A DNA stretch of 64,000 nucleotides from AC-37 sp036389295. Lineage in GTDB: Bacteria > Actinomycetota > Thermoleophilia > Solirubrobacterales > Thermoleophilaceae. The notes below the pieces were generated by a model, which saw nothing but the letters and a program-made list of their open reading frames with translations, made no database searches and was not told where the DNA came from. The translations under genes were made by a program, and so were the position numbers. This document shows, piece by piece, positions 25,316-33,464 of this stretch. The stretch is taken from positions 62,001 through 126,000 of the forward strand of contig DASVQB010000060.1 of NCBI GenBank assembly GCA_036389295.1, written 5' to 3'. How positions within the stretch are numbered: the first letter of the stretch is position 1; every line of letters begins with the position of its first letter.

Positions 25316-26027
25316 CCGCCAGGGTCACGCCGGCGGCGCCCCAGGCGGCCAGCGCGGCGAGGTTGCCGAGGTTGTGCTCGAGGCCGTCGCCGGACACGAT
25401 CGCCGCCCGCATCCCGTCGATCGCGTGCTTCAGCGGCAGGGCGCTGGCGATCGCCTCCAGGGCGGCCGGCAGCGAGTCCGTCGAGTAGAAGGTCCCGGAG
25501 ATGAAGATCAGCGGGAGCATCACGAGGTTGGTGTAGGCGGGGACGGCGTCGAAGTTCGGCACGGCGTGGGCCAGCGCGATGCCGAGCGAGCCGAACGCGA
25601 CGACGCCCGCCAGCGTGAACACCGCCAGCTCGAGCCAGTCCCGCGGCCAGGGGAGGTCGTAGGCCAGGTGCCCGAGCGCCACCACCACGAGGACCTGCGC
25701 CAGCGCGTTCGCCACGGCGCTGCCGAGCAGTCCGCCGAAGTACGCGAGCGGCGGCATGGGGCTGCCCCGGACCCGCTTCAGGATCCCCTGCTCGCGCAGG
25801 AACGTGATGTTGAACGCGAGCGCGGTGAACGTAGTGGTCATCACCGCGAAGCCCGCGATGCCCGGGACGAGGATCTCGAGGTCGTCGCGGGCGTTGCCGA
25901 ACGCGGTCGCGATCAGGATCAGGAACAGGAGCGGCAGGACGATGTTGAAGAACGCCGCGCTCGGGTTGCGCCAGAACATCCGCCGCTCGAACCGGAACTG
26001 GCGCCAGGCCAGGGCGGCCGTGCTCAC
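25293..26027 (-). CDS. ABC-2 type transporter permease
   Basis: 244 residues with six predicted helices. The first begins after FRFERRMFWRNPSAAFFN and includes IVLPLLFLILIATAF; later come AGFAVMTTTFTALAFNITFL and LPLIFISGTFYSTDSLPAAL, the ABC2_membrane signature before the last helix. It pairs with the ATPase just upstream, whose stop overlaps this GTG (GTGA). Together they form a two-gene exporter, such as for a drug, lipid or polysaccharide. Confidence 0.9.
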   Translation of the reverse strand: MSTAALAWRQFRFERRMFWRNPSAAFFNIVLPLLFLILIATAFGNARDDLEILVPGIAGFAVMTTTFTALAFNITFLREQGILKRVRGSPMPPLAYFGGLLGSAVANALAQVLVVVALGHLAYDLPWPRDWLELAVFTLAGVVAFGSLGIALAHAVPNFDAVPAYTNLVMLPLIFISGTFYSTDSLPAALEAIASALPLKHAIDGMRAAIVSGDGLEHNLGNLAALAAWGAAGVTLAVRRFRWE

Positions 26028-26878
26028 TCGCCCGCCTCCTCGGTCAGCTCGAGGTAGACGTCCTCGAGCGTCGGGCGGGTGACCGACAGCCCCTCCAGGC
26101 GCTCGCCGCGCTCGAGCGCCTCGCCGGTGAGCCGGTGGAGCAGGGCGGTCGGGTCGTCGGTCTCGTGCTCGACGCGGTGTCCGTTCCGGTCGAACGCCAC
26201 CCGGTAGCGGGACCGCTCGGGGCCGAGGTCGGACGGCGGCCCCTCGGCCACGATCAGGCCGTCCTTCACGATCGCGACGCGGTCCGCCAGCGACTGGGCC
26301 TCGTCGAGGTAGTGGGTGGTCAGGAGGACGGTCTTGCCGAGCTCCCTGAGCGCGCGGATCACGCCCCAGGCGGCCCGGCGGGCGGCCGGGTCGAACCCGG
26401 TGGTCGGCTCGTCGAGGAAGACGAGCTCGGGGTCGCCGACGAGGGCGAGCGCGAGGTCGAGCCGGCGGCGCTGGCCGCCCGAGAGCTGGCCCGCGTAGGC
26501 GTCCTCCTTGCCGTCGAGGCCGACCAGCGCGATGGTCTCGCCGGGGTCGCGCGGACTGGGGTAGGCCACGGCCATGTGCTCGACCGCCTCGCGCACCGTC
26601 GCGCGCGGGTAGAAGCCGCAGCTCTGGAGCACGATCCCGACGCGCCTCCGCAGCTCGAGGTCGCGCGACTCGGGGTCGCGCCCGAGGACCGAGGCCTCGC
26701 CGCCGCCGCGGGCGCGGTAGCCCTCGAGGATCTCGACGGTCGTCGTCTTGCCCGCGCCGTTCGGACCGAGCAGGCCGAAGACCTCGCCCCGCTCGACCTC
26801 GAACGAGATCCCGCGGAGGGCCTCCACGCGCCCGTAGCTCTTGCGCAGGCCGCTGACGCTGATGGCGGCGTCCGACAC
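26024..26878 (-). CDS. ABC transporter ATP-binding protein (ABC-2 exporter)
   Basis: 284 residues. Walker A is GPNGAGKT near 39, the Q-loop region reads VGIVLQSCGFYPRATVREAV, the signature is LSGGQRRRLDLALALVGDP and Walker B is LVFLDEPTTGFDP, followed by TTHYLDEAQSLADRVAI. The C-terminal 70 residues match DrrA-type exporters with an extra regulatory domain. GTG start, preceded by CATAGT about nine bases away. It energises the permease encoded next. Confidence 0.93.
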   Translation of the reverse strand: MSDAAISVSGLRKSYGRVEALRGISFEVERGEVFGLLGPNGAGKTTTVEILEGYRARGGGEASVLGRDPESRDLELRRRVGIVLQSCGFYPRATVREAVEHMAVAYPSPRDPGETIALVGLDGKEDAYAGQLSGGQRRRLDLALALVGDPELVFLDEPTTGFDPAARRAAWGVIRALRELGKTVLLTTHYLDEAQSLADRVAIVKDGLIVAEGPPSDLGPERSRYRVAFDRNGHRVEHETDDPTALLHRLTGEALERGERLEGLSVTRPTLEDVYLELTEEAGE

Positions 26879-26896
26879 GAGGCAACTATGCCAAGG

Positions 26897-27667
26897 TCAG
26901 GCGCCCGCGCCGGCCCCGCCGCGGCCCTCCCCGCCGGCGAAGCGCGCGGCTCCCTGCTCGGCGACGTGGAAGACCTCCGGCCCGGCGCGGGCCTCGAGCC
27001 GTAGCCCCTCCTCGAGCGTCGTCCCCATCCCCTCGAGCGCGGCGCGCCGGTCGGCGAGCATCGTCTCCTGGGGGAAGCGGGCGAGCGCCTCGGCGAGCTC
27101 GAGCGCGCGCGTGAGGTGCTCCCCGGGCGGCACGATCTCGTTCACCAGGCCGATCTCGAGCGCCTCCTCGGCGGGCACGAAGCGGCCCGTCAGGATGATG
27201 TCTAGGGCCCGGCCGAGGCCGACGATCCGGGGCAGCCGCTGGGTGCCGCCGTCGATCAGCGGCACGCCGAAGCGGCGCTCGGGGAAGCCGAGGGTCGACT
27301 CCGCAGCGGCGATCCGGAGGTCGCACCAGAGCGCCAGCTCGAGGCCGCCGGCCAGGCACCAGCCGGAGATGGCTGCGATCGTGGGCTTCGTGGGCGTGAG
27401 GCGCGTGAAGCCGAGCGGGCCGTCGGGGAGGGTGAGCCGGGGGCCGAAGCTCTCGATCGACTTGAGGTCCGCCCCGGCGCAGAAGGCGACGTCGCCGGCG
27501 CCGGTCAGGATCAGCACGCGGGCGCCGTCGTCGGCCTCGAACCGGCGGAAGCCCTCGCCGAGGAGCTCGGCGGTCGGCCCGTCCACGGCGTTGCGGCGCT
27601 CCGGGCGGTCGATCGTCAGCACCGCCGCGGCGCCGACCCGCTCGTATCTCACCGGCTCCGGCGCCAC
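26897..27667 (-). CDS. Enoyl-CoA hydratase/isomerase (crotonase family)
   Basis: 256 residues. LTIDRPERRNAVDG, the oxyanion-hole strand FCAGADLKSI, GWCLAGGLELALWCDLRIAA and STLGFPERRFGVPLIDGGTQ are classical crotonase motifs, with a Glu in FPERRFG at one expected catalytic position. The substrate, a CoA thioester in fatty-acid or aromatic breakdown, is not determined. The Gly/Ala-rich tail is not part of the fold. The GTG start is favoured because a TAAATG box lies 13 bases upstream. Confidence 0.9.
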   Translation of the reverse strand: MAPEPVRYERVGAAAVLTIDRPERRNAVDGPTAELLGEGFRRFEADDGARVLILTGAGDVAFCAGADLKSIESFGPRLTLPDGPLGFTRLTPTKPTIAAISGWCLAGGLELALWCDLRIAAAESTLGFPERRFGVPLIDGGTQRLPRIVGLGRALDIILTGRFVPAEEALEIGLVNEIVPPGEHLTRALELAEALARFPQETMLADRRAALEGMGTTLEEGLRLEARAGPEVFHVAEQGAARFAGGEGRGGAGAGA

Positions 27668-27804
27668 CCGCGGATCTTCCCATTTAGCGATCCCTTAGGT
27701 GGGCTCGCAACCATTCGCGGGAAGCGACGGGAACTCCCTCCCTCTCGTCGTTCTCGCGCGGCTCCGGTGCCCCCGCCCGGGGCCGCGCCTCTTTCCGGGG
27801 CCGC

Positions 27805-28059
27805 TTACCAGCTCGTCCGCGCGCGGGCCCGCGCCGAGTCGCGCGCGTGCTTGCGGCGCGTCAGGGCGGACTGGAGGAGCGTGGCGAGCGTGACGAACAG
27901 CACGAAGAAGAGGATCACGCCGAGCGCGAAGAACGTGACGACCTTGTCGTCCGTCTCGCCGGCGAGGCCCTCCCCGTCGTCCGACGCCAGGGCCGGCGCG
28001 GCGAGCGCGAGCTGCGTCGCGAGGAGGAGGGCACCGGCGAGCCACCTGCGCGGGTTCAT
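27805..28059 (-). CDS. Small secreted/membrane protein
   Basis: 84 residues. A signal peptide (WLAGALLLATQLALAAPALA) is followed by an acidic segment and one membrane helix (VTFFALGVILFFVLFVTLAT), then a basic cytoplasmic tail. Both ends therefore have membrane signals, giving a small protein with one extracytoplasmic acidic loop. No family is recognised. It is divergent from the pyrophosphatase gene and shares a compact promoter region with it (TAGAGT on this strand). Confidence 0.6.
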   Translation of the reverse strand: MNPRRWLAGALLLATQLALAAPALASDDGEGLAGETDDKVVTFFALGVILFFVLFVTLATLLQSALTRRKHARDSARARARTSW

Positions 28060-28095
28060 CAGGCGGCCACTCTACCGGTAACCTCGGGGGCCGCC

Positions 28096-28788
28096 ATGGC
28101 CGACGAGCCGCTCAAGTGCCTGGTCGAGATCCCCAAGGGGAGCCGCAACAAGTACGAGTACGACCACGACGAGGACTGCATCAAGCTCGACCGGTTCCTG
28201 TTCTCCTCGATGGTCTATCCGACGGACTACGGGTTCATCCCGGAGACCCTCGGCCTCGACGGGGACCCGCTCGACGCGATGGTCTGCGTCTCGGAGCCGA
28301 CGTTCCCCGGCTGCATGATCCACGTGAAGCCGATCGCCCTGTTCCGGATGGAGGACGACAAGGGGATCGACGACAAGGTGCTCTGCGTTCCGCTCCACGA
28401 CCCGGCCTGGAACACGCTGGCCGAGCTCGAGGACCTGCCCGAGCAGCTCAGGGCCGAGATCGCGCACTTCTTCTCGGTCTACAAGGACCTCGAGCAGAAG
28501 AAGGTCCGAGTGGACGGGTGGTACTCGCGCGAGGACGCGCTGACGGAGATCGAGGCGGCGCGCGAGCGGCTCCGGAAGAGCGAGGACGGCGGCTCCGGCT
28601 CCGAGTCCGCCGCGCCGCGCGGCGCCGAGTCGGCCCGCGACGCGCTGTCGGGCGCCGAGCCGGTCGAGGAGCTGGGCAAGCCCGACGCGGCGCCGGGCAC
28701 GGCGCCCTCCAGCGAGGCCGACGCGGGGCCGAGCGCGGCGGACGCGCGCGAGCCCGGCGCGGCGCCGACCCCCGCGGACCGCGCGTAG
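28096..28788 (+). CDS. ppa: Inorganic pyrophosphatase with C-terminal extension
   Basis: 230 residues. The first 165 are a family I pyrophosphatase: CLVEIPKGSRNKYEYD, YGFIPETLGLDGDPLDAMV with the catalytic acidic cluster and DDKVLCVPLHDP. It hydrolyses PPi to two phosphates in the cytoplasm, pulling biosynthetic reactions forward. The last 60 or so residues (from about SEDGGSGSESAAPRG) are acidic, Ala/Pro-rich and disordered, beyond the usual length of about 165-175. A TAACCT box before the ATG suggests a near-leaderless mRNA. Confidence 0.95.
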   Translation: MADEPLKCLVEIPKGSRNKYEYDHDEDCIKLDRFLFSSMVYPTDYGFIPETLGLDGDPLDAMVCVSEPTFPGCMIHVKPIALFRMEDDKGIDDKVLCVPLHDPAWNTLAELEDLPEQLRAEIAHFFSVYKDLEQKKVRVDGWYSREDALTEIEAARERLRKSEDGGSGSESAAPRGAESARDALSGAEPVEELGKPDAAPGTAPSSEADAGPSAADAREPGAAPTPADRA

Positions 28789-28791
28789 ACC

Positions 28792-29157
28792 GTGGAGCGC
28801 TTCCGCGGGCTGCGCAACTTCGCGATCGTCGCGCTGGTGGCGCTGGCGCTGTACGTGCTGCCCGGCGGTGGCGACGCGCTCGCCGTCGCGCTGACCCTGC
28901 TCTCGATCTCGTTCTTCGTGGCGATCGCCTTCCTGGGCGCGCGGCTGTACCGGGAGTACCGCTTCAACATCGACGCGCTCGCGGATCGCGAGCGCCTGGT
29001 CCTCTACGGCTCGATCGGCCTGGCCTTCATCTCGTTCGTGGCGACCCGGCGCCTCTTCGACGCCGGCGGCCTGGGCGTGATCGGGTGGCTGTGCCTGCTC
29101 GGGCTCGCCTCCTACGGCATCTACTGGGTCTGGCGCCAGTCGCAGGAGTACGGGTAG
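28792..29157 (+). CDS. Small multi-helix membrane protein
   Basis: 121 residues with three to four hydrophobic helices: NFAIVALVALALYVLP, ALTLLSISFFVAIAFLGARL, LVLYGSIGLAFISFVA and VIGWLCLLGLASYGIYWVW. It begins with GTG three bases after the ppa stop, so it is translated with pyrophosphatase. The function is unknown. Confidence 0.65.
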   Translation: MERFRGLRNFAIVALVALALYVLPGGGDALAVALTLLSISFFVAIAFLGARLYREYRFNIDALADRERLVLYGSIGLAFISFVATRRLFDAGGLGVIGWLCLLGLASYGIYWVWRQSQEYG

Positions 29158-29382
29158 CTCGGTCGGCGCCCCCGGCCGCCGCTCGCCCCCCGCGCCCGCC
29201 GGCATCCCGCCGGGACGTCCCGCCAGCCGCATCGCAAGCCCCCCGCCGGCCGCTCGCCCCCGGCGTCCGCTGCTGCCGCCGACACGACCAACCCGCGTCC
29301 GTCGCACGCTTGTCACATCCTCGTGACGAAGTCGTAACTCGCGCGTGTTGAGCCGTCACGCGGGACGCGGGACGGTTCGCGC

Positions 29383-29754
29383 ATGCGAGCCGCTCCAGAG
29401 GTTCCCCGGAGGCTGACGGCCCAGGACGGCCAGGCGTCGGTCGAGCTGGTCGGCGTGCTGCCGCTGGTCGTCCTGGTGGCCGCCGTCCTGTGGCAGCTGG
29501 CGCTGACCGGCCAGACCGCCTGGCTGTGCGCGAACGCGGCCCGTGCGGGTGCCCGGGCCGAGGCGGTGGGCCGCCCCGCGGGGGCCGCGGTCCGGAGCGC
29601 CCTGCCGCGATCGCTGGAGCGGGGGATCGAGGTCGAGCGGACCGGCGGCGGCGCGGTCCGCGTGCGACTCCGCGTGCCGCTGCTCCTCCGCCGCTGGCGA
29701 AGCCCGGTCACGATCGGCGCGTCCGCGGCCCTGCCGCAGGCGGGATCGACGTGA
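29383..29754 (+). CDS. TadE-like pseudopilin
   Basis: 123 residues. GQASVELVGVLPLVVLVAAV is the TadE/TadG pseudopilin signature: a short basic leader, then G(Q)ASVE(L) with Glu five after the cut site, then a hydrophobic helix. The rest is a small domain with little homology. In Tad systems these minor pseudopilins help assemble Flp pili. It is first of four overlapping genes and follows a 225-bp gap in which no gene is seen. Confidence 0.78.
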   Translation: MRAAPEVPRRLTAQDGQASVELVGVLPLVVLVAAVLWQLALTGQTAWLCANAARAGARAEAVGRPAGAAVRSALPRSLERGIEVERTGGGAVRVRLRVPLLLRRWRSPVTIGASAALPQAGST

Positions 29755-30137
29755 CCTCCGCGAGCGGCCAGGCCGGGGTCCGCGGCGCTGCCCCAGGGCG
29801 GGGCCAACGCGCGTCGTCCGCGCGCGGGCAGGCCAGCGTCGAGCTGCTCGGCGCCCTTCCGGCCGTCCTCGTCGTCGGGCTCGTCGCCTTCCAGCTCCTG
29901 GCGGTCGGCTACGCGAAGGTGCTCGCCGGGAACGCCGCCGAGGCGGCGGCGCTTGCGGCCGTCGCCGGCGGGGAGCCGCGGGAGGCGGCGCGCCGAGCGG
30001 TGCCCGGCTGGTCCCGCGCGCGCATGCGCGTCGAGCGCCGGGGGTCGCGCGTACGGATTCGGATGCGCCCGCCGTCGCCGCTCCGGGTCGTGGCGCGCGT
30101 GCTGGAGGTCGAGGCGACCGCGGCGGTGGACCCGTGA
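29751..30137 (+). CDS. Second TadE/TadG-like pseudopilin
   Basis: 128 residues. GQASVELLGALPAVLVVGLV repeats the pseudopilin signature, after a longer (about 26-residue) basic leader. The C-terminus has MRVERRGSRVRIRMRPPSPL. It overlaps both neighbours by GTGA (29751-29754 and 30134-30137), showing tight translational coupling. Together with the previous gene it gives a pair of minor pilin-like proteins. Confidence 0.75.
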   Translation: MTSASGQAGVRGAAPGRGQRASSARGQASVELLGALPAVLVVGLVAFQLLAVGYAKVLAGNAAEAAALAAVAGGEPREAARRAVPGWSRARMRVERRGSRVRIRMRPPSPLRVVARVLEVEATAAVDP

Positions 30138-31000
30138 GCCGACCTGGCGCAGCCGCGCGCCGGGACGACCGACCCGATCCCCTCTCCGCCCTGGTCACCC
30201 GCGCGGGCGCCTGGCTCCTGGAGCCGGTCGACCCGCCCGCCCGGCTGGCCGCGGACCGACCGCCGCCGGAGCCGCCGCCTCCGCCCACGCGGCCGCTCGT
30301 CGCCGTCGTCGCGCTGGCGCCGCGAGCGGGCGCCTCGACGGTCGCGCGTGCCCTCGCGGCGCGCCTGGCATCGCTCGACCCGGCCGGCGTCGCCGTCCTG
30401 TGCTCGGACGACGTTCCCGCCCGTGCGGCCCTCGGCGGCCGGGCCGCCGTCCGGCTCGCCCGGACGCTCGCCGAGCGCGGGCTCGGCGTCCGCGCCGCCG
30501 GGAGCCTGTGCCTCCTGCCCTCGGACGCGCCCCTCGCCGGGATCGCGGGCACGGGCGAGGCGCCGTTGGCGGTCGACGTCTCGCACGGCGCGCCGATCGA
30601 GGCCGTCCTGACGGTGGTCCGCCACGTCGTGCTGGTCGCGACGCCCGACGTCGAGCCTGCGCTCGCGAACGCCGTGCAGCGCTCGCTGCGCGCCGGCGAC
30701 CGTGCCGTGGACGTGGTGGTGAACCGGGCGATCGATCGCGCCGCGGACGGGGCGATCGCAGGGCGCGGCTCCGGTCACGCCCCGCGCGGGTCCGGCAAAG
30801 CGCCGCGCGGGTCCGGCAACACGCGGCCCGGCTCCAGCGACGCGCCGCAGATGACGCTCGAGGCGCCGGGCGGCGCGGTCGTCGTCCCCGAGTCCCGCTT
30901 CGCGGCGCACGCGACGCTCGCCTGCCGCGGGCCGTACGGACCGCTCGCGGCCCCGATCGCCGAGCTGGCGGACAGGTGCCTGGCGCAGGCGCGGATCTGA
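30134..31000 (+). CDS. Degenerate CpaE/TadZ-like (MinD-fold) protein
   Basis: 288 residues. The core begins LVAVVALAPRAGASTVARAL, which has the place and spacing of a deviant Walker A motif (KGGxGKS), but lacks the key lysines, so ATP hydrolysis is doubtful. VAVLCSDDVP and HVVLVATPDVEPAL match later MinD strands. A Gly/Ser/Pro linker with GRGSGHAPRGSGK repeats interrupts the fold near 215-238. Position between the TadE-like genes and the TadG-like fusion suggests a TadZ/CpaE localisation role, which remains a guess. Confidence 0.6.
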   Translation: MSRPGAAARRDDRPDPLSALVTRAGAWLLEPVDPPARLAADRPPPEPPPPPTRPLVAVVALAPRAGASTVARALAARLASLDPAGVAVLCSDDVPARAALGGRAAVRLARTLAERGLGVRAAGSLCLLPSDAPLAGIAGTGEAPLAVDVSHGAPIEAVLTVVRHVVLVATPDVEPALANAVQRSLRAGDRAVDVVVNRAIDRAADGAIAGRGSGHAPRGSGKAPRGSGNTRPGSSDAPQMTLEAPGGAVVVPESRFAAHATLACRGPYGPLAAPIAELADRCLAQARI

Positions 31001-32388
31001 CCCCCGGCCTCGTCCGGGGACGGGAGCCGCGCGACGGGCGCGCCGAGCGCGGGCAGGCGTCGATCCTCCTGCTCGGCGCACTCGCCGCGCTGGTCGCGGT
31101 CGCCCTGGCGCTCGCCGCCTTCGGGCAGGCGCTCGGCACGCGCGGGCGCGCCCAGCGCGTCGCCGACCTCGCCGCGATCTCCGCCGCGGCGCAGATGCGG
31201 GACGACCATCCCCGCCTGTTCGAGCCCGCCGAGCTCCGGCCCGGAGTCCCGAACCCGCGCCACCTCGACCGTGCCGCGTACCTGGGGCGCGCGCGCGAGG
31301 CCGCCCTCCGCGTCGCGCGGCGCAACGGACTGCGGCTCGCGCCCGGCGACGTGCGCTTCCCCGACGCGGCGAGCTTCGAGCCGACGCGCGTAGCGATCGA
31401 CGTCAGGACGGACGCCGAGGTCCGCGTGTCGCAGGGCGGGGACGGCGGCCCCGCGCACCGGTCGGGCGACGGCGACCGCCGCCGGATACCCGTCCGCGCG
31501 CACGCCGAGGCCGAGCTCGCCCCCGGCGCGGACGCGGCCCTCGACGCGCGCGGGGACGGGGAGTACCGCGGGCCGCTGGCCCATCGCCAGGGCAAGCCGA
31601 TGCGGCCCGACGTCGCGCGCGCCTTCGACCGGATGGCGACCGCCGCCGCGTCCGCCGGAGTCCGGCTGATCGTCGTCAGCGGCTTCCGCAGCAACGCCGA
31701 GCAGGCGGTGCTCTTCGCCCACCACCCGGACCCGCGCTGGGTCGCTCCGCCGGGGCGCTCGCTGCACCGTCTCGGCACCGAGCTGGACCTCGGCCCGGCG
31801 GGCGCGTACGGCTGGCTCGCCCGCAACGCCGGCCGGTTCGGCTTCCTGAGGCGCTACTCGTGGGAGCCCTGGCACTTCGGCTACACGCGCAGCCCGGGGA
31901 CCTCGTCGGTCGGGTTCGGCGCCCGCGGCGGCGACGGCCGGGCCACGGCGGCGATCCAGTCGTTCGTCCCGCCCCGCTACGCGCCCATGATCGCCCGGGC
32001 GGCCCAGCGCTGGGGCGTCTCGGCGCAGCTGCTCGCGGCGCAGATCTACGCCGAGTCGAACTTCAACCCGTTCGCCCGCTCCCCGGCCGGAGCGCAGGGC
32101 ATCGCCCAGTTCATGCCCGGGACGGCCCGCGGCCTCGGCCTCCGCAACCCGTTCGACCCCGCCCAGTCGATCGACGCCCAGGGCCACCTGATGCACGACC
32201 TGCTGGCCCGCTTCGCCTCCGTCCCGCTGGCGCTCGCCGCGTACAACGCCGGCCCCGCCGCGGTCGCCCGCTGCATGTGCGTCCCGCCCTACCCGGAGAC
32301 CCGCGGCTACGTGGCCCGGATCCTCGGCCTGCTGGGCGGAGCCGGCGAGGCGGCCGGCCTCGCCTTCGAGGTCAGGCTCGTCGAATGA
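30976..32388 (+). CDS. TadG-like anchor fused to VanY D,D-carboxypeptidase and lytic transglycosylase
   Basis: 470 residues in three parts. Residues 1-60 are a TadG/pseudopilin-like start (RGQASILLLGALAALVAVAL) and residues to about 180 a TadG-like domain. Residues about 190-305 are peptidase M15 (VanY): SGFRSNAEQ, LHRLGTELDLG and WEPWHFGYT with the zinc His/Asp set. Residues about 330-455 are an SLT lytic transglycosylase: AAQIYAESNFNPFARSPAGA, GIAQFMPGTA and LAAYNAGP, with Glu in YAESNF as catalyst. It should cut both glycan and peptide of the wall from a membrane anchor. It begins inside the previous gene (25-bp overlap). Its 3' end is duplicated at 34196-34299. Confidence 0.85.
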   Translation: MPGAGADLTPGLVRGREPRDGRAERGQASILLLGALAALVAVALALAAFGQALGTRGRAQRVADLAAISAAAQMRDDHPRLFEPAELRPGVPNPRHLDRAAYLGRAREAALRVARRNGLRLAPGDVRFPDAASFEPTRVAIDVRTDAEVRVSQGGDGGPAHRSGDGDRRRIPVRAHAEAELAPGADAALDARGDGEYRGPLAHRQGKPMRPDVARAFDRMATAAASAGVRLIVVSGFRSNAEQAVLFAHHPDPRWVAPPGRSLHRLGTELDLGPAGAYGWLARNAGRFGFLRRYSWEPWHFGYTRSPGTSSVGFGARGGDGRATAAIQSFVPPRYAPMIARAAQRWGVSAQLLAAQIYAESNFNPFARSPAGAQGIAQFMPGTARGLGLRNPFDPAQSIDAQGHLMHDLLARFASVPLALAAYNAGPAAVARCMCVPPYPETRGYVARILGLLGGAGEAAGLAFEVRLVE

Positions 32389-32394
32389 GCGACC
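32291..32394 (+). repeat. 104-bp direct repeat, copy A (3' end of the fusion gene)
   Basis: The last 98 bases of the TadG-VanY-SLT gene plus six beyond its stop recur at 34196-34299 with four mismatches (100/104 by eye). This copy is in its native place; the segment between the copies is the putative insertion. Confidence 0.9.
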
Positions 32395-33197
32395 AAAACA
32401 GGTCCGCAGCGCATGTGTTAGATCCAACACCAGAATGAGCACGCGTGACGATCGGCTGAGATTCGTGACCTAGTTCAGCGCTGGCGCGTGCTCTCGTCGC
32501 TGTCGCGGGCGGGAAGCGAGGAGATGCTGCGGCCCGGCGGCGGCGCCGAGTCGGAGTGGGCGCGATCAGGCGCGAGCTCGGCGCGGCCGCGAGGCGCGGC
32601 TCGCCGGCCCGACTACGCCGACTACGCCGCCTCTCAAGGACATCGAGACCTTCGAGCGATCGCGCGACCGCGAGCGATAGCCGCCGCGCCCGTCGCATGC
32701 GGTGGAGCTCGCCGCAGAGCAGTCGTTCGTCGCCGCCTCGTCGGTGCCGCCGACCGCGAGCGCCACGACGTGGTGCTCCTCCGCCCTCGGTCGAACCGCA
32801 TAGCGCGCGGCGTCCGCCCGTCTCGCCGGCGTTCGCGCCGGAACTTCCCGGGATCCCGCCTCCCGGACGACGCTCGGCTCGGCCGGTGCGCGCGGCGGAC
32901 GACCCCGACCGGGTGAGCGCACCGGATCAGGGTGGGTCGGACGGGCACTCGACCTCCGGGCATCTCGCGGAACGCCTGGAGCGAGGTCACGTGGACGATC
33001 TCGCCCAGCCTGAAGCAATCGGGCACTAGCCGGTCGGGATCGCGCCGCATTCGTCGCACGCGCGCCGATCCGTGACGTGCTCGACATCCCGCGCACTCAA
33101 GGACGGATCGCAAATCTTGGCGCCTCTTGACAAATGGGCTGATTGGTCAGAAGGTGGAAACCGGAACCCGTATTTGCCGTCTGACAGGGGGACTCGC
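32395..33197. other. Accessory segment without a confident gene
   Basis: About 800 bases after repeat copy A show no convincing gene. A near-palindrome GTGTTAGATCCAACAC lies at 32415-32430. On the minus strand, pieces of a possible zinc-ribbon protein are visible in two frames: RRACDECGAIPTG ends in a stop near 33030, and the next frame continues LVPDCFRLGEIVHVTSL. This looks like decayed coding sequence. TTGACA at 33127 in an AT-richer stretch may be the -35 of the next gene; no -10 is clear. Confidence 0.4.
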
Positions 33198-33455
33198 ATG
33201 ACCCGCGTTCGAAGGCGCGTGCTCCACGCGCTAATCATTGCTGCGCTTGCCGTCGGTGCGGGCACGGCTGGGAGCAACGCCGACCAGCCCGCGTCGATCG
33301 TTGCCGCAAAGAGCTGTGGAAGCGGCTACACGCACGCCGTCCTTCCCAACGGCCACAAGTGCCTGCGGGCCGGTCAGTACTGCAAGAAGGCATGGGACAG
33401 CAGGTACCACAAGTACGGCTTCCACTGCCATGGACAACGTCTCAAGAAGAGGTAG
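33198..33455 (+). CDS. Small secreted cysteine-containing protein
   Basis: 85 residues. A signal peptide (VRRRVLHALIIAALAVGAGT) is followed by a mature part of about 60 residues with four cysteines in CGSGYTHAVLPNGHKCLRAG, QYCKKAW and GFHC, likely two disulfides. Small exported proteins of this type occur widely in actinobacteria with no known role. It has lower G+C than its neighbours. ATG with GGGGGAC upstream. Confidence 0.7.
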   Translation: MTRVRRRVLHALIIAALAVGAGTAGSNADQPASIVAAKSCGSGYTHAVLPNGHKCLRAGQYCKKAWDSRYHKYGFHCHGQRLKKR

Positions 33456-33464
33456 CGATCCCAG

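Noticed and set aside
32488..32916. 142-codon ORF after repeat copy A
   Set aside because: Composition is low-complexity Arg/Pro, three frames are equally open, and there is no ribosome site or recognisable motif.
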